The notes beneath the pieces were generated by a model that was given only the letters and a program-made list of their open reading frames with translations, made no database searches and was not told where the DNA came from. Below are positions 8,234 through 17,196 of a stretch of 64,000 nucleotides of DNA, in pieces. Origin of the DNA: Acidimicrobiales bacterium (GTDB lineage: Bacteria > Actinomycetota > Acidimicrobiia > Acidimicrobiales > Iamiaceae); assembly GCA_025463985.1 (NCBI GenBank), contig JAODBM010000114.1:45643-109642 (forward strand). Direction: 5' to 3'. The translations under genes were made by a program, and so were the position numbers. Each line of letters starts with the position of its first letter. The stretch's first letter is position 1.

Positions 8234-9139
8234 CTACTTCGGACTGCCGTAGGCGGCGTGGGCGAGCTTGATGAGGCGGCCAAGAAGCTCTGAGTGGTCG
8301 TCGAGGTCCTTGTCGTGGATCTGCAGACGGTAGGCGCCCCACCGGGCTTGGTAGGTCTGGAGAATGAGACCTGCCTCCTCCATCTCCTGGGTCATCTCGT
8401 CGTCCCGCGGAAGGCGCAGCTCGAGGACGACGTGCTGTCTGCGCGGACGCACCAGCATGAAGTTTGTGGCGACGCCATCGGCGGTGATCCCGATGTAGTT
8501 CTTGTTGTAGTTCGCTTGCGCCTTCGGTTGAGCTTGGCGAGCGAGAGCCACCAGCCGATCGGTGATAGCGAGCGTCGCAGGAGACCCCTTGCTCTCCCAG
8601 TACGACCGATCCCGTGGTTCGGTTCGATCCTCCTCCTCCTCTTCGACTGCAAGTCGGATCGTATCGAGGACCTTAGTTAGGACCACCGTGACTGCCCCGT
8701 TCACCTCCAGGGCCGAGGCTTGGATGGCGACCAGCGGGATGAAGCCGTTGAACAGACTGATCACGTTGAAAAACCGAGAGGTTATGTCCTCGGCGACGAT
8801 CACTCCGACGTGCTCGTACTGGGGGTAGCGGCGACGTTCGATGTCCCAGTACTCGATCGTCCGGATGATGTGGGACTCGTCTGTCGAGCCGAGCTGCAGC
8901 TCGACCTCGTATCGAGTGTTGGCATCCGGGTCTTGGAGCAGGAGATCGAGACGGCCGGCTCTGGGCTGAGAGCGCTCAACGTCCTTCACCTCTAGCTCAC
9001 CGAGGCCAAGGATCGACGGGTCGTTGACGATCAGCTGCTGGAGCCACTTCTCGTCGAACGTCGGATGGGCGCGCATCGAGAGGACGCGATGGGCGACGTA
9101 TCTCGGAGATTCCGTTCCGCCAGCGGTGATGTCAGTCAT
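8234..9139 (-). CDS. PD-(D/E)XK nuclease-like protein
   Basis: A protein of about 301 residues. The N-terminal half has FDEKWLQQLIVNDPSILGLG, then AGRLDLLLQDPDANTRYEVE and LQLG, an arrangement of D and ExE as in PD-(D/E)XK folds related to DUF91/NucS. SHIIRTIEYWDIERRRYPQ and AVIVAED-like strands follow. The C-terminal half contains GSPATLAITDRLVALA and YNKNYIGITADG, probably a DNA- or substrate-binding domain. Activity is inferred from the motif only. The ATG at 9139 is chosen over the track start because it begins at MTDITAGG. It is divergent from the methyltransferases, 330 bases away. Confidence 0.65.
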   Translation of the reverse strand: MTDITAGGTESPRYVAHRVLSMRAHPTFDEKWLQQLIVNDPSILGLGELEVKDVERSQPRAGRLDLLLQDPDANTRYEVELQLGSTDESHIIRTIEYWDIERRRYPQYEHVGVIVAEDITSRFFNVISLFNGFIPLVAIQASALEVNGAVTVVLTKVLDTIRLAVEEEEEDRTEPRDRSYWESKGSPATLAITDRLVALARQAQPKAQANYNKNYIGITADGVATNFMLVRPRRQHVVLELRLPRDDEMTQEMEEAGLILQTYQARWGAYRLQIHDKDLDDHSELLGRLIKLAHAAYGSPK

Positions 9140-9468
9140 CGGCGGCAGGCTAGGTGATGCCCTGCGGCCTGGCGCTCGCCTGCATTCAGTTGAAGCGGGG
9201 GGTTCCTCGTCCGACGTCAGGGAGTCCGGATGGCGTAGCTGGCCTGCGCGAGCGATGCCGGGGGGTAATGGCAAGCGCCTCAACATGTCTGGCCTTGACC
9301 GCGTGCAACACGTCACTGCAGGCCCCCGGCGGGTCGTGGGTGGCCCCCAGGCTGTCAGACGCCCTGCGTAGCGTTGACGGCGTGAAATCCACGAGGCGCC
9401 CTGCTCGAGCCCGACCGGTAGTCGATCCTCCCCGACACCTTCGCCCGGGTCCTCTACCGTTGCAACAC
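9140..9468. other. Divergent intergenic region, nuclease-like gene / methyltransferase
   Basis: About 330 bases without a convincing gene, presumably carrying the promoters of both divergent genes. I see no strong operator or palindrome. The track ORFs here are low-complexity and lack ribosome-binding sites. Confidence 0.4.
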
Positions 9469-11292
9469 ATGCTGCCCTCGCCGGACACTGACGAGTTCGA
9501 TGCTTCCGGAGATGGGCCGATGGGCAGCGACTCGCCGCTGTACGGGGAGCCCCTCCCCTCGGCGCGGACCGGTGCGCTCTACAACGCTTTCTCGTACCCG
9601 ACCAAGATCGACGCCGAATCGGTCGCTCTGTTCATCGCTTCGCACACGAGGCCAGGCGACACGGTCCTTGACCCGTTCGGCGGAAGCGGGGCCACCGGAA
9701 TCGCGGTGATGCTGTGTGACCGGCCGACGGAGGGTATGCGCCGTAGAGCCGCTGCTCTTGGGATGGAACCAGTTTGGGGTCCCCGTTCGGCTGTTTTGTA
9801 CGAGCTCAGCGTCATAGGATCACTCCTTGGACAGGTGATGACGAACCCCCCACCCCGGGAGCGCTTTCTGCAGGCGGCATCGCAGGTCCTACGGCGTGTC
9901 CACCGCAAGCTGGGTTGGTGCTACGAGACCGTCTCGCCGAGCGGTGAGGCGGGAGAAATCCGGCATGTCATCTGGTCTGAAGTGCTTCGCTGCCCCTCGT
10001 GCGGCGAGGACATGTTGTTCTTCGACCTTGCCGTCAGGCGCAACCCGGCCAAGATCCTGCCTGCGGGTTCCTGTTCGTCCTGCAATGCGGCCGTGGTGGT
10101 CGCGGAGGCCGAGCGCAGGCTGGAGACGACGGTTGATCCCGTTACCGGGGAGAGGGTGCTCGGGCGTGTACGGGTTCCAGTGTGGGTCTACGGCAGCGCA
10201 GCATCTGGAAACTGGAGTCGTCGGGCCACCGAGGAGGACGTGGCTGCACTCGCTCGAATCTCCGACCTGTCCCCTGAGGCTTGGGTGCCGTCGTCCTCGG
10301 TCGAGTGGGGTGATCTGTACAGGTCCGGCTACCACCAAGGGATCTCGAGGGTCCATCACTTCTATACCCGGCGAAATCTGCTCGTCATGTCAGAACTCTG
10401 GGCAGAGGTCGATCGCCATCCCAAGTTCCTCGGAGATGCGCTTCGACTGTGGGTCCTTAGCTACAACTCGTCGCACTCGACCCTGATGACCCGGGTTGTT
10501 GCGAAGTCTGGTCAGCCCGATCTCGTTCTCACCGGAGCGCAATCGGGAGTCCTGTACGTGAGCAGCCTCCCGGTCGAGAAGAACATCCTCAAGGGACTTC
10601 AGCGAAAGTCGGCCGTCTTCGCCGATGCATTCTCCCTCACCGAAGGGTCGCGCAGCGCGGTTCAGGTGCTCAACGCGTCCAGTACATCGATGCAGCTGGA
10701 GGACTGCTCGGTTGACTACGTGTTCACGGATCCCCCCTTCGGCGGTTTCATTCCGTACTCGGAGATCAACTTCTTGAATGAAGCCTGGCTGGGCCGCCTT
10801 ACCGACACGCAGGATGAGGCGATCGTCAGCCCAGCGCAGGGCAAGGGCATCGCGGACTATCAGCTTCTGCTCAAGACCGTCTTTCGTGAGGTAGCGAGAG
10901 TTACGACCGAGCGAGCTCCTATGACGGTCATCTTCCACAGCTCACAGCCGGCCGTCTGGGAGGCAATCGGGGAGGCGTTCAGCTCGAACGGGCTCGTGGT
11001 CCTCAGGACCAGCGTTCTCGACAAGCTGCAACCGAGCTTCAAGCAGGTCGTCTCTGACGGCGGTACCCGTGGGGATGCGATCTTCCTGCTCGAGCACTCG
11101 GGAGCGAGTCGCCGTGCGGGTGCCGTGTCGGCTGGTGAACCCGATCCCCGTCAGGTCTCGGGACCAGTGGCGGTCTCGGGTGACCCCAAGCGCCTCTACT
11201 CGCTGTACGTGGGCGACTGCCTGAAGCGCGGCCACCGGGTCGTCCTGAGTGCACCCGAGTTCTACGCGCAACTACCAGCCCGCGAACCATGA
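9469..11292 (+). CDS. DNA methyltransferase with zinc ribbon (COG1743-like)
   Basis: A protein of about 607 residues. SAM-binding motif TVLDPFGGSGATGIAVM is near residue 70 and the catalytic TDPPFGGFIPYSEINFLNEAW near residue 420, the amino-methyltransferase signature (adenine-N6 or cytosine-N4). Between them is a CxxC pair (CPSCGE near 174, CSSCNA near 202), which fits the zinc-ribbon adenine methylases of COG1743. The last 60 residues look like a small tail domain. ATG at 9469 is chosen because the conserved part starts soon after. Its stop overlaps the next methyltransferase start (ATGA). Role: probably the protective modification arm of the McrBC-type locus. Confidence 0.85.
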   Translation: MLPSPDTDEFDASGDGPMGSDSPLYGEPLPSARTGALYNAFSYPTKIDAESVALFIASHTRPGDTVLDPFGGSGATGIAVMLCDRPTEGMRRRAAALGMEPVWGPRSAVLYELSVIGSLLGQVMTNPPPRERFLQAASQVLRRVHRKLGWCYETVSPSGEAGEIRHVIWSEVLRCPSCGEDMLFFDLAVRRNPAKILPAGSCSSCNAAVVVAEAERRLETTVDPVTGERVLGRVRVPVWVYGSAASGNWSRRATEEDVAALARISDLSPEAWVPSSSVEWGDLYRSGYHQGISRVHHFYTRRNLLVMSELWAEVDRHPKFLGDALRLWVLSYNSSHSTLMTRVVAKSGQPDLVLTGAQSGVLYVSSLPVEKNILKGLQRKSAVFADAFSLTEGSRSAVQVLNASSTSMQLEDCSVDYVFTDPPFGGFIPYSEINFLNEAWLGRLTDTQDEAIVSPAQGKGIADYQLLLKTVFREVARVTTERAPMTVIFHSSQPAVWEAIGEAFSSNGLVVLRTSVLDKLQPSFKQVVSDGGTRGDAIFLLEHSGASRRAGAVSAGEPDPRQVSGPVAVSGDPKRLYSLYVGDCLKRGHRVVLSAPEFYAQLPAREP

Positions 11293-13367
11293 GTGTGACA
11301 CTGAGTCCTGACCTTCAGGCAGAGGAACGAAAGCGCCTAGGTCAGTACTTCTCGGGGCGTCGGCTCGCGCTACTACTAGCGCATCTGGCCCGAGCGGGGG
11401 CGGCCAAGTCGGTCGTCGATCCGATGGCGGGCGTGGGCGACATGTTGGCGGCCTCCCTCGAGCTGGGCGGCGGCACGGAGCGTGTGTACGGCGTGGAGAT
11501 TGACCCTGGTGCGGTAGAGCAGTCACGACAGCAGTTGCGGACCGCTTCAGGGTCGATCCTCGTGTCGGAGGGCGATGCCTTCAGCAGAAGCTCGTGGCCC
11601 GACCTCAGGCAGTGGTCACTTGTCATCACGAACCCGCCGTACGTTCGCTATCAACGTGGGGCGGGTGGATCCTTGGCAGGCCTCACGCTGCCCAGCCCCT
11701 CGGACGTCAGATGTGGATTGCTGTCCCTGGTGGAAGCAAACGAGGAACTATCGGTTGAAGAGCGACGCGTGTTTGCGGCCCTAGCTGCGGGCTACGGAGG
11801 ACTTGCCGATCTGGCCGTCCCGTCCTGGCTGCTCAGCGCCTCTCTCGTTCGGGAGGGTGGGACTCTGGCGATGGTGGTGCCGGACACCTGGCTTAGCCGG
11901 GACTACGCGGCGTCGGTTCTCTATGCGCTTTGCCGGTTCTTCAAGGTTGAGTTGGTCGTGGAGGATGCAGATGCCGTGTGGTTTCCCGATGCGCTGGTGC
12001 GCACCACCCTGCTTGTTGCTCGCCGGGTTGCTGACAGGGGAACGGCGTTCGCTGCTTCTGGCACGGGTTACCTCCGCGCCCGGCTGAACTCGTCGACGGT
12101 GGGGCCAGGAAGTGTTGTTGAGAGGATCTTTCCCGATCGTCCGGATCCGGACCTCGCCTTCACTGAGCGTCTCTACGAACTGCTCGAGGCACGATCAGAG
12201 TTCCAGAGTGGGCAGTGGTCCGCTAAGTGGCACGACGACCGAACACTGAGCGATCTCCTGCGGCAACGACAGGGTCCGACCTGGGTCGGCGTGTGTGAAG
12301 GACCGGGTCCTCGCGTCGAGAGCGGTTCACCGGCTCGGGCTCGCATCTGCCTTCCAGGAGACCTCCGCACCGCGCTCGAGGTTCCAGACACAGAACTACA
12401 GGGGATCGATTCGTTTGGGTGGACGGCAGGTCAGGGTCTGCGTACTGGCGGCAACAGATTCTTTTACCTTGACTTAGTCGCAGCAGGCACGAGCGAATCG
12501 CGTCTCTCACCCGGTGGGCTGAAAGGGCTTCCCGAACTCTCGGTACCGAATGTTCTGCTTGCGCCTGTCGTGCAGCGTCAGAGGGACTGTGATGCGGGGT
12601 TCGTCCAAACTGCCGAGGTTCGATCTCGGGTCCTCCTGTTGCGTGGCTGGGCGCTCGCCGAGGACATTGCCTTCACGAGGGAGGCCGGCGTTGCATGCCA
12701 TGACCGGCCACTGCCCGAGGCGCTTGCCGAACATATCCGACGGAGTGCGCACCTAAATGTCGGGTCGGCCGAGGAGCCTCGAAGACTTCCAGAGCTTTCG
12801 GCAGTTCGAACGAACGTAAAAGCACCCGATTCGGCTAGGCCTGACCGATCCCCGAGCCATTGGTACCAACTGCCGGCACTTGCTCCGCGCCACACCCCGA
12901 ACCTCTTCCTTGCGAGGGTCAACCATCTCCACCCTCGGGCGCTTCGGAGTGCGACGCCCGGATTGATCGTCGACGCGAACTTCACCACCTTCTGGCCAAC
13001 CAGTGCAGGGGCCGTTTCGGAGCATGTCATTCTTGCCCTGATGAACAGTTCCTGGGTTCGAGCTCAGCTGGAGCTCTCGGCGACGGTGCTCGGAGGAGGG
13101 GCCTTGAAGGTCGAGGCAGCACATGTTCGACGGCTCGCGTTTCCATCGCCTTCGCCGTCCGCGCTCGAGTCATTGGAAACCTGCGGGCGCGCTCTGGGCG
13201 AGCCCCGTCAGTCTGAGGCGGCTCTCACGATGATCGATCGAACGCTGATCGAAGCCCTTCCCGGGCCAGGTGCGGACGAACGCCAGAATGTCTTAGCCAG
13301 ACTCTCTGCGGATCGGCTGATCACTAGGTCCTCGCGGCTCTCGCTCCGGCACGCCGGAGAGCGTTAG
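11289..13367 (+). CDS. N6-adenine DNA methyltransferase, Eco57I-like
   Basis: A protein of 692 residues. It starts AEERKRLGQYFSGRRLALLL, the usual entry of Eco57I/HsdM-type enzymes. Motif I is SVVDPMAGVGDMLAAS near residue 45, the acidic loop is VYGVEIDP, and catalytic NPPYVRYQ is near residue 115. The remaining 500 residues are a long region probably used for target recognition, ending in a RLAFPSPS-type segment. It overlaps the upstream methyltransferase by four bases, so the pair is co-translated. Its TAG overlaps the TAA of mcrC on the other strand (TTAG). Confidence 0.88.
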   Translation: MSVTLSPDLQAEERKRLGQYFSGRRLALLLAHLARAGAAKSVVDPMAGVGDMLAASLELGGGTERVYGVEIDPGAVEQSRQQLRTASGSILVSEGDAFSRSSWPDLRQWSLVITNPPYVRYQRGAGGSLAGLTLPSPSDVRCGLLSLVEANEELSVEERRVFAALAAGYGGLADLAVPSWLLSASLVREGGTLAMVVPDTWLSRDYAASVLYALCRFFKVELVVEDADAVWFPDALVRTTLLVARRVADRGTAFAASGTGYLRARLNSSTVGPGSVVERIFPDRPDPDLAFTERLYELLEARSEFQSGQWSAKWHDDRTLSDLLRQRQGPTWVGVCEGPGPRVESGSPARARICLPGDLRTALEVPDTELQGIDSFGWTAGQGLRTGGNRFFYLDLVAAGTSESRLSPGGLKGLPELSVPNVLLAPVVQRQRDCDAGFVQTAEVRSRVLLLRGWALAEDIAFTREAGVACHDRPLPEALAEHIRRSAHLNVGSAEEPRRLPELSAVRTNVKAPDSARPDRSPSHWYQLPALAPRHTPNLFLARVNHLHPRALRSATPGLIVDANFTTFWPTSAGAVSEHVILALMNSSWVRAQLELSATVLGGGALKVEAAHVRRLAFPSPSPSALESLETCGRALGEPRQSEAALTMIDRTLIEALPGPGADERQNVLARLSADRLITRSSRLSLRHAGER

Positions 13368-14803
13368 CCCAAGCTGGCTGTGAGGCTTTCGCCGGCTGCC
13401 CTCTGGAAGTCGTCCCACGCCAAGTCGCTAGCGGTGTCGGATGGCTGTGGGTACGGCAGGGCGATCAATGTGAGGCGCATCTGCCCGTCTCGCTGTCGGA
13501 CCAGCTCGCGTACCACCCGGCCTTGTCCATTCGCGGGGTAAATCAGGGCACACCGGTCGACTGCGCTGCCGCCAAGATGCGCCAGATGACCGTACGCGAA
13601 GATCTGGTTGGAGTCTTCCGCCTGTGGGAGGTTCCGGGGTTCGTCCTTGTACTTGGCATCGAGGCACCAGACGGCATCAACGCCTCCGGTGGTGAGCCGG
13701 GCGAGATAGTCCGGGTAGCGATCGGAGGTCTCGGTTCCGTTGGCTGAGTGCCATGGGGCTGGGACCTCAACGTCGGGTCCTCCCGCTCGGTTGTCGGCGT
13801 TGATCCTGAGCGTGCTTACCCGAGGCGAGCGCAGCAGTGCATCGCCAACCAACTTCTCCCAAAGTTTGTCCGTCGGGATGGAGAGAACGAAGCCCGGAGT
13901 GTCATCAGGTGTGGGCGGTGCGGGGGTCCGTGGATCGTCGATGAGGATGGTTCGAGCGACTTGTAGGGGTGAGCGGAATGTTCGCTCATACCTTGAGAGC
14001 CGAATGGACCTCGACAGCCGGAATGCGATCCGGCGGTCGATGATCGGGACCGCCTCGAGCCCTCGGACAAGCCGCACGGCTCGGCTCTGAATCGGTCGGA
14101 AGAGCTCGTTCGTCTCCTGTGTTCCGGGATAGCGCGCAACCACGTGGAGCGCTGCGAGGAGCACCTTCGCCAGATCTGTCGCCGTCGAGTGCTCATCGAA
14201 TCGGCAAAGCACCCTGGGCTGTCGGGTGGCGAGAGTGACTGCAAACGAGGAATCGAGGATGCGGCCCTTTGGGGAAAGCAGCCACTCGTCCGTCTCGACG
14301 TAGTGCGCCCTTAGACGGTTGAGCAACGGCTCGACCTCTGAGACAAATCGCCTGTAGGCGATCAGTCTGAGGAGGATGTGGCGATCTCCGCCCGTTGGAA
14401 TTTGCTCGTCAACCAGGCTGAGTTGGCAACGATCGAATAGCTCGACCATGTCCAGGAGCGACCCCACACCGGGAGTCGGCCCACCGATCGTTTCGGCTCG
14501 GAAATCCCGCCCGATCGATTGCTCGACCTCCAGGAGCTCGGGGTCGGAGTGAGATGCCGTCGCCAGCCAACTGCGCAACGCGTCGAGTAGCGACGTGGGC
14601 GCGTCAACCGCGATGACGTCACCTTCGTAGGCCACGAGACTCAACGGCTGGTTGCTCTCCCATTGAGTCCGGATCAGCCGGGCCTCTCCATCTCGCCATA
14701 CCTTCGGGAGGACGGTCAGGCTCATGCTTCCACCTTTGCTGGCGAAGGCGAGGAAGCCAACTCGCTTGCGCTTGGGAGAAGCCCGCAGGAGCAGCTCAGC
14801 CAT
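13364..14803 (-). CDS. mcrC: McrC-like restriction nuclease subunit
   Basis: A protein of about 479 residues with the McrC layout: an N-terminal beta-rich and helical region, then a C-terminal PD-(D/E)XK domain in which DRYPDYLARL and DAVWCLDAKYKDEP supply the D and DxK residues. In McrBC this subunit cuts DNA once the GTP-driven McrB ring meets a block. ATG at 14803 overlaps mcrB by eight bases; another ATG at 14833 gives the track ORF with a longer overlap. No second restriction gene of this kind is seen in the island. Confidence 0.85.
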   Translation of the reverse strand: MAELLLRASPKRKRVGFLAFASKGGSMSLTVLPKVWRDGEARLIRTQWESNQPLSLVAYEGDVIAVDAPTSLLDALRSWLATASHSDPELLEVEQSIGRDFRAETIGGPTPGVGSLLDMVELFDRCQLSLVDEQIPTGGDRHILLRLIAYRRFVSEVEPLLNRLRAHYVETDEWLLSPKGRILDSSFAVTLATRQPRVLCRFDEHSTATDLAKVLLAALHVVARYPGTQETNELFRPIQSRAVRLVRGLEAVPIIDRRIAFRLSRSIRLSRYERTFRSPLQVARTILIDDPRTPAPPTPDDTPGFVLSIPTDKLWEKLVGDALLRSPRVSTLRINADNRAGGPDVEVPAPWHSANGTETSDRYPDYLARLTTGGVDAVWCLDAKYKDEPRNLPQAEDSNQIFAYGHLAHLGGSAVDRCALIYPANGQGRVVRELVRQRDGQMRLTLIALPYPQPSDTASDLAWDDFQRAAGESLTASLG

Positions 14804-16517
14804 CGCCAGGTGCCGCCACGGCATCACCAACATCTGGTGGTGTATGACCTGGATCTTGAGGATCTGGCGCTGCGTCCTGAACGTCGGCTTCGGCCGGGTC
14901 TAGTGGTGCCTGCGCTGGGTCCGGCGTAGCAGATGCAATGTCCGGGGGAGCCTGGTCCAGAATCACGAGGGTTCGACCCAGGTCGTGGCCGACCACGCGT
15001 AGCCAGATAGACATCTCAGCCAAGAAGTGGTCGAACTGGGTCAGTGCTGGGCCGTTCGCTGGCGAACCGTGCGTTGCCTGCCAGCTCGCCCTCTGGGTCG
15101 TATCGAGCAGATCCTCGATTCCGTTTGAAACCGCAAGCTCCACGAGCTGGGGGAGTATTGCGTAGCGCCAGGTCAACCTAGGTTCGCTCGCATTCGAGGC
15201 CCGCAACTTTGGCATGTCGAATAGACCAAAGTCGCGTCCGCTTGCATTGGCAACAGACCGGTCGTGCCAGGCGCTTAGTGCCTTCAGGACGGCGATCCGG
15301 GCATCGCTCCGATCAATGCGTTGCAGGACTAGATCTCCATTCTCTGCCACTGACCAGATGAGGATGCGGTGCTCGAAATGCTTCGCCTCGGGATGGTCCG
15401 CCACCCCGTCGATCTGGTTGGCGACTGCGCTGAGGTTCTCTCCATCCGCCGTCGTGCCCTGCAGGCGGATCCGCCATACGGGCGAGGCGTTGTAAAGGAT
15501 CTGGTTGTCGGTGTAACGGTCGCCCTCATATCTGACTACGAACGAATCGACGCGCTGGCGGTCAGGGTCTGGCTCGCCAATCGGCGCGTCCGGCGGTCCG
15601 AGTGGGTAGAACAACTCCAGGCTGCCCCCCATGCCACTCACACCGTGCTCAGCGAGGTCGAACTGATTCCGACTGCCACCATTTCCGGAACGGACCTCAG
15701 TCCAGAACGCGCGCTCCGCACCAGCCTGGGCCGCACCGAGTGCCAGCGCGAGACCAGGGTCATTCGTCGAAGCGATGTCGAAGAGATAGCTGTGACCGAG
15801 TTCGCCGTCCGGTCCGAGCGCAGGTCGGAGGACGTCCTTGTTGACTGAAGTGAGCATCGCAATCGATTCCGCGGCCAGGGCGGCTACCTGCGGACCGCGC
15901 GCCTGAGCGAGGCGTTCGCTGAGCATGGCACCGCCGAGCGGTGGAACCCGGACAAACGCGAAACGTCGACGGAGGGCAGCGTCCAGCGGGGCGATCGACT
16001 GGTCCGACGTGTTCATTGTCCCGAGGACATAGATATTGTCAGGGACCGAGAATTGCCGAGCCGAGTAGGGCAAGGTAACGATCGAGCCGCTCGTCCAAGT
16101 GCCGGCTGCTGCATCCCACCGAGTTCTCTTCGATTTCTCGAGCGTCAGTAGAAGGTCGCCCAGGACCTTTGGCACGTTGGACCGATTCACCTCATCCAGA
16201 AGTAGGAGGAAATCGGCACCGGGGTTGGCTTCTGCGATGACTACGGCTCGGGTCATGAAGCCGTTGCGCAAGGCGAAGGCTCCTGTGTGCTCGTTGTAGC
16301 GCAGGCCCTCCACGAAGTCCTCATACGAGGTACTTGGGTGCATTGTGATCGCGTATTCTCCCTGGCCCGCTCCGAGGAGCGGCCGACCCGTGAATGCGCT
16401 CCACCGCTCGGCAATCTCATCCACGACGAACGTCTTTCCCGTGCCGGGGGCCCCCTCAAGGATCACGTTGTGAAAACGTTGAAGTGCTGCGATCGCCTCG
16501 TCTGCGAGAGACACCAC
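14796..16517 (-). CDS. mcrB: McrB-like GTP-dependent AAA+ translocase
   Basis: A protein of 573 residues. Walker A GAPGTGKT is at 22-29, Walker B LLLLDEVNR at 104-112 and the McrB-specific MNTSDQS motif near 168, followed by LDAALRRRFAFV. It should form the hexameric motor that activates McrC. Unlike E. coli McrB, the AAA domain starts at the N-terminus, with no modified-base-binding domain before it. Instead about 180-200 residues of unrecognised sequence follow, and the tail is Pro/Asp-rich. GTG start at 16517. It overlaps mcrC. Confidence 0.88.
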   Translation of the reverse strand: MVSLADEAIAALQRFHNVILEGAPGTGKTFVVDEIAERWSAFTGRPLLGAGQGEYAITMHPSTSYEDFVEGLRYNEHTGAFALRNGFMTRAVVIAEANPGADFLLLLDEVNRSNVPKVLGDLLLTLEKSKRTRWDAAAGTWTSGSIVTLPYSARQFSVPDNIYVLGTMNTSDQSIAPLDAALRRRFAFVRVPPLGGAMLSERLAQARGPQVAALAAESIAMLTSVNKDVLRPALGPDGELGHSYLFDIASTNDPGLALALGAAQAGAERAFWTEVRSGNGGSRNQFDLAEHGVSGMGGSLELFYPLGPPDAPIGEPDPDRQRVDSFVVRYEGDRYTDNQILYNASPVWRIRLQGTTADGENLSAVANQIDGVADHPEAKHFEHRILIWSVAENGDLVLQRIDRSDARIAVLKALSAWHDRSVANASGRDFGLFDMPKLRASNASEPRLTWRYAILPQLVELAVSNGIEDLLDTTQRASWQATHGSPANGPALTQFDHFLAEMSIWLRVVGHDLGRTLVILDQAPPDIASATPDPAQAPLDPAEADVQDAAPDPQDPGHTPPDVGDAVAAPGDG

Positions 16518-17196
16518 CGTGCTGTAACCCCCCTGATCTGACAGCGGTGCGCTGCCTGATCTTGCAACTGGCTGAGGCCGGTCATCCTTGCAGGTCCGCT
16601 GGTCGAGGTGTCTTCGAAGGACGCCACCACATCGCCCTCGGTTGTGCTGGCGCCTCGGGTCGGGGCCATGCAGGCGAGGCGCGAGAGATCAGGGGCGTAG
16701 GTCGGGTGGGGTGAAGGTCCCAGGAACTGCGTCGAACGCTCCATCGAGGTTGGTAGTTGGGTGTGCGATTACCTGGCTGAACGCAGCTCGCATGGTCAAC
16801 AGACGTGGGCTTCACCCAGGACCTCCCAGAGACACTCAGAGATGCTCGTCTGTCCCTCGCCTAGCGGCGACTCGATCGGAACTAGCGGCTTGCCGACGCT
16901 GTGACCAGAGCCTGTCCCCACCGATCCCGGCGGCAAGACCCGGCTGGGCTCGAGCTCTGCCTCGATCGCAGCAGCGGCTTCCTCCCACTGCCCGCAGACC
17001 GCCGACCGCCGGATGATGGGCTCTCGACCAGCTAACGGAGGACGAGATGACCACGATCGTGTCCGACCGAACGCGGACGTGCGTGTCACGCAAAAGCGAG
17101 GGCGGTCCCTGCACGGCTAGCGTTTCGCCGGCGGCAAGTCAGGTTTCAACTGTTCCGAACACATGCGAACGCACGAGGTGCGTCAGAGAGGGATTT
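16518..17196. other. Gene-free spacer between the McrBC locus and the AAA operon
   Basis: About 680 bases between divergent genes. The short ORFs here are Arg/Pro-rich and without RBS. One minus-strand ORF (16,796-17,089) has a more protein-like C-terminal half (GKPLVPIESPLGEGQ) and might be a gene remnant, but I cannot assign it. Promoters for mcrB and the AAA operon should lie here. Confidence 0.4.

Noticed and set aside
16796-17089. Minus-strand 97-codon ORF with a protein-like C-terminal half
   Set aside because: Lacks an RBS and recognisable domain. It may be a remnant, but the evidence is too weak to call a gene.
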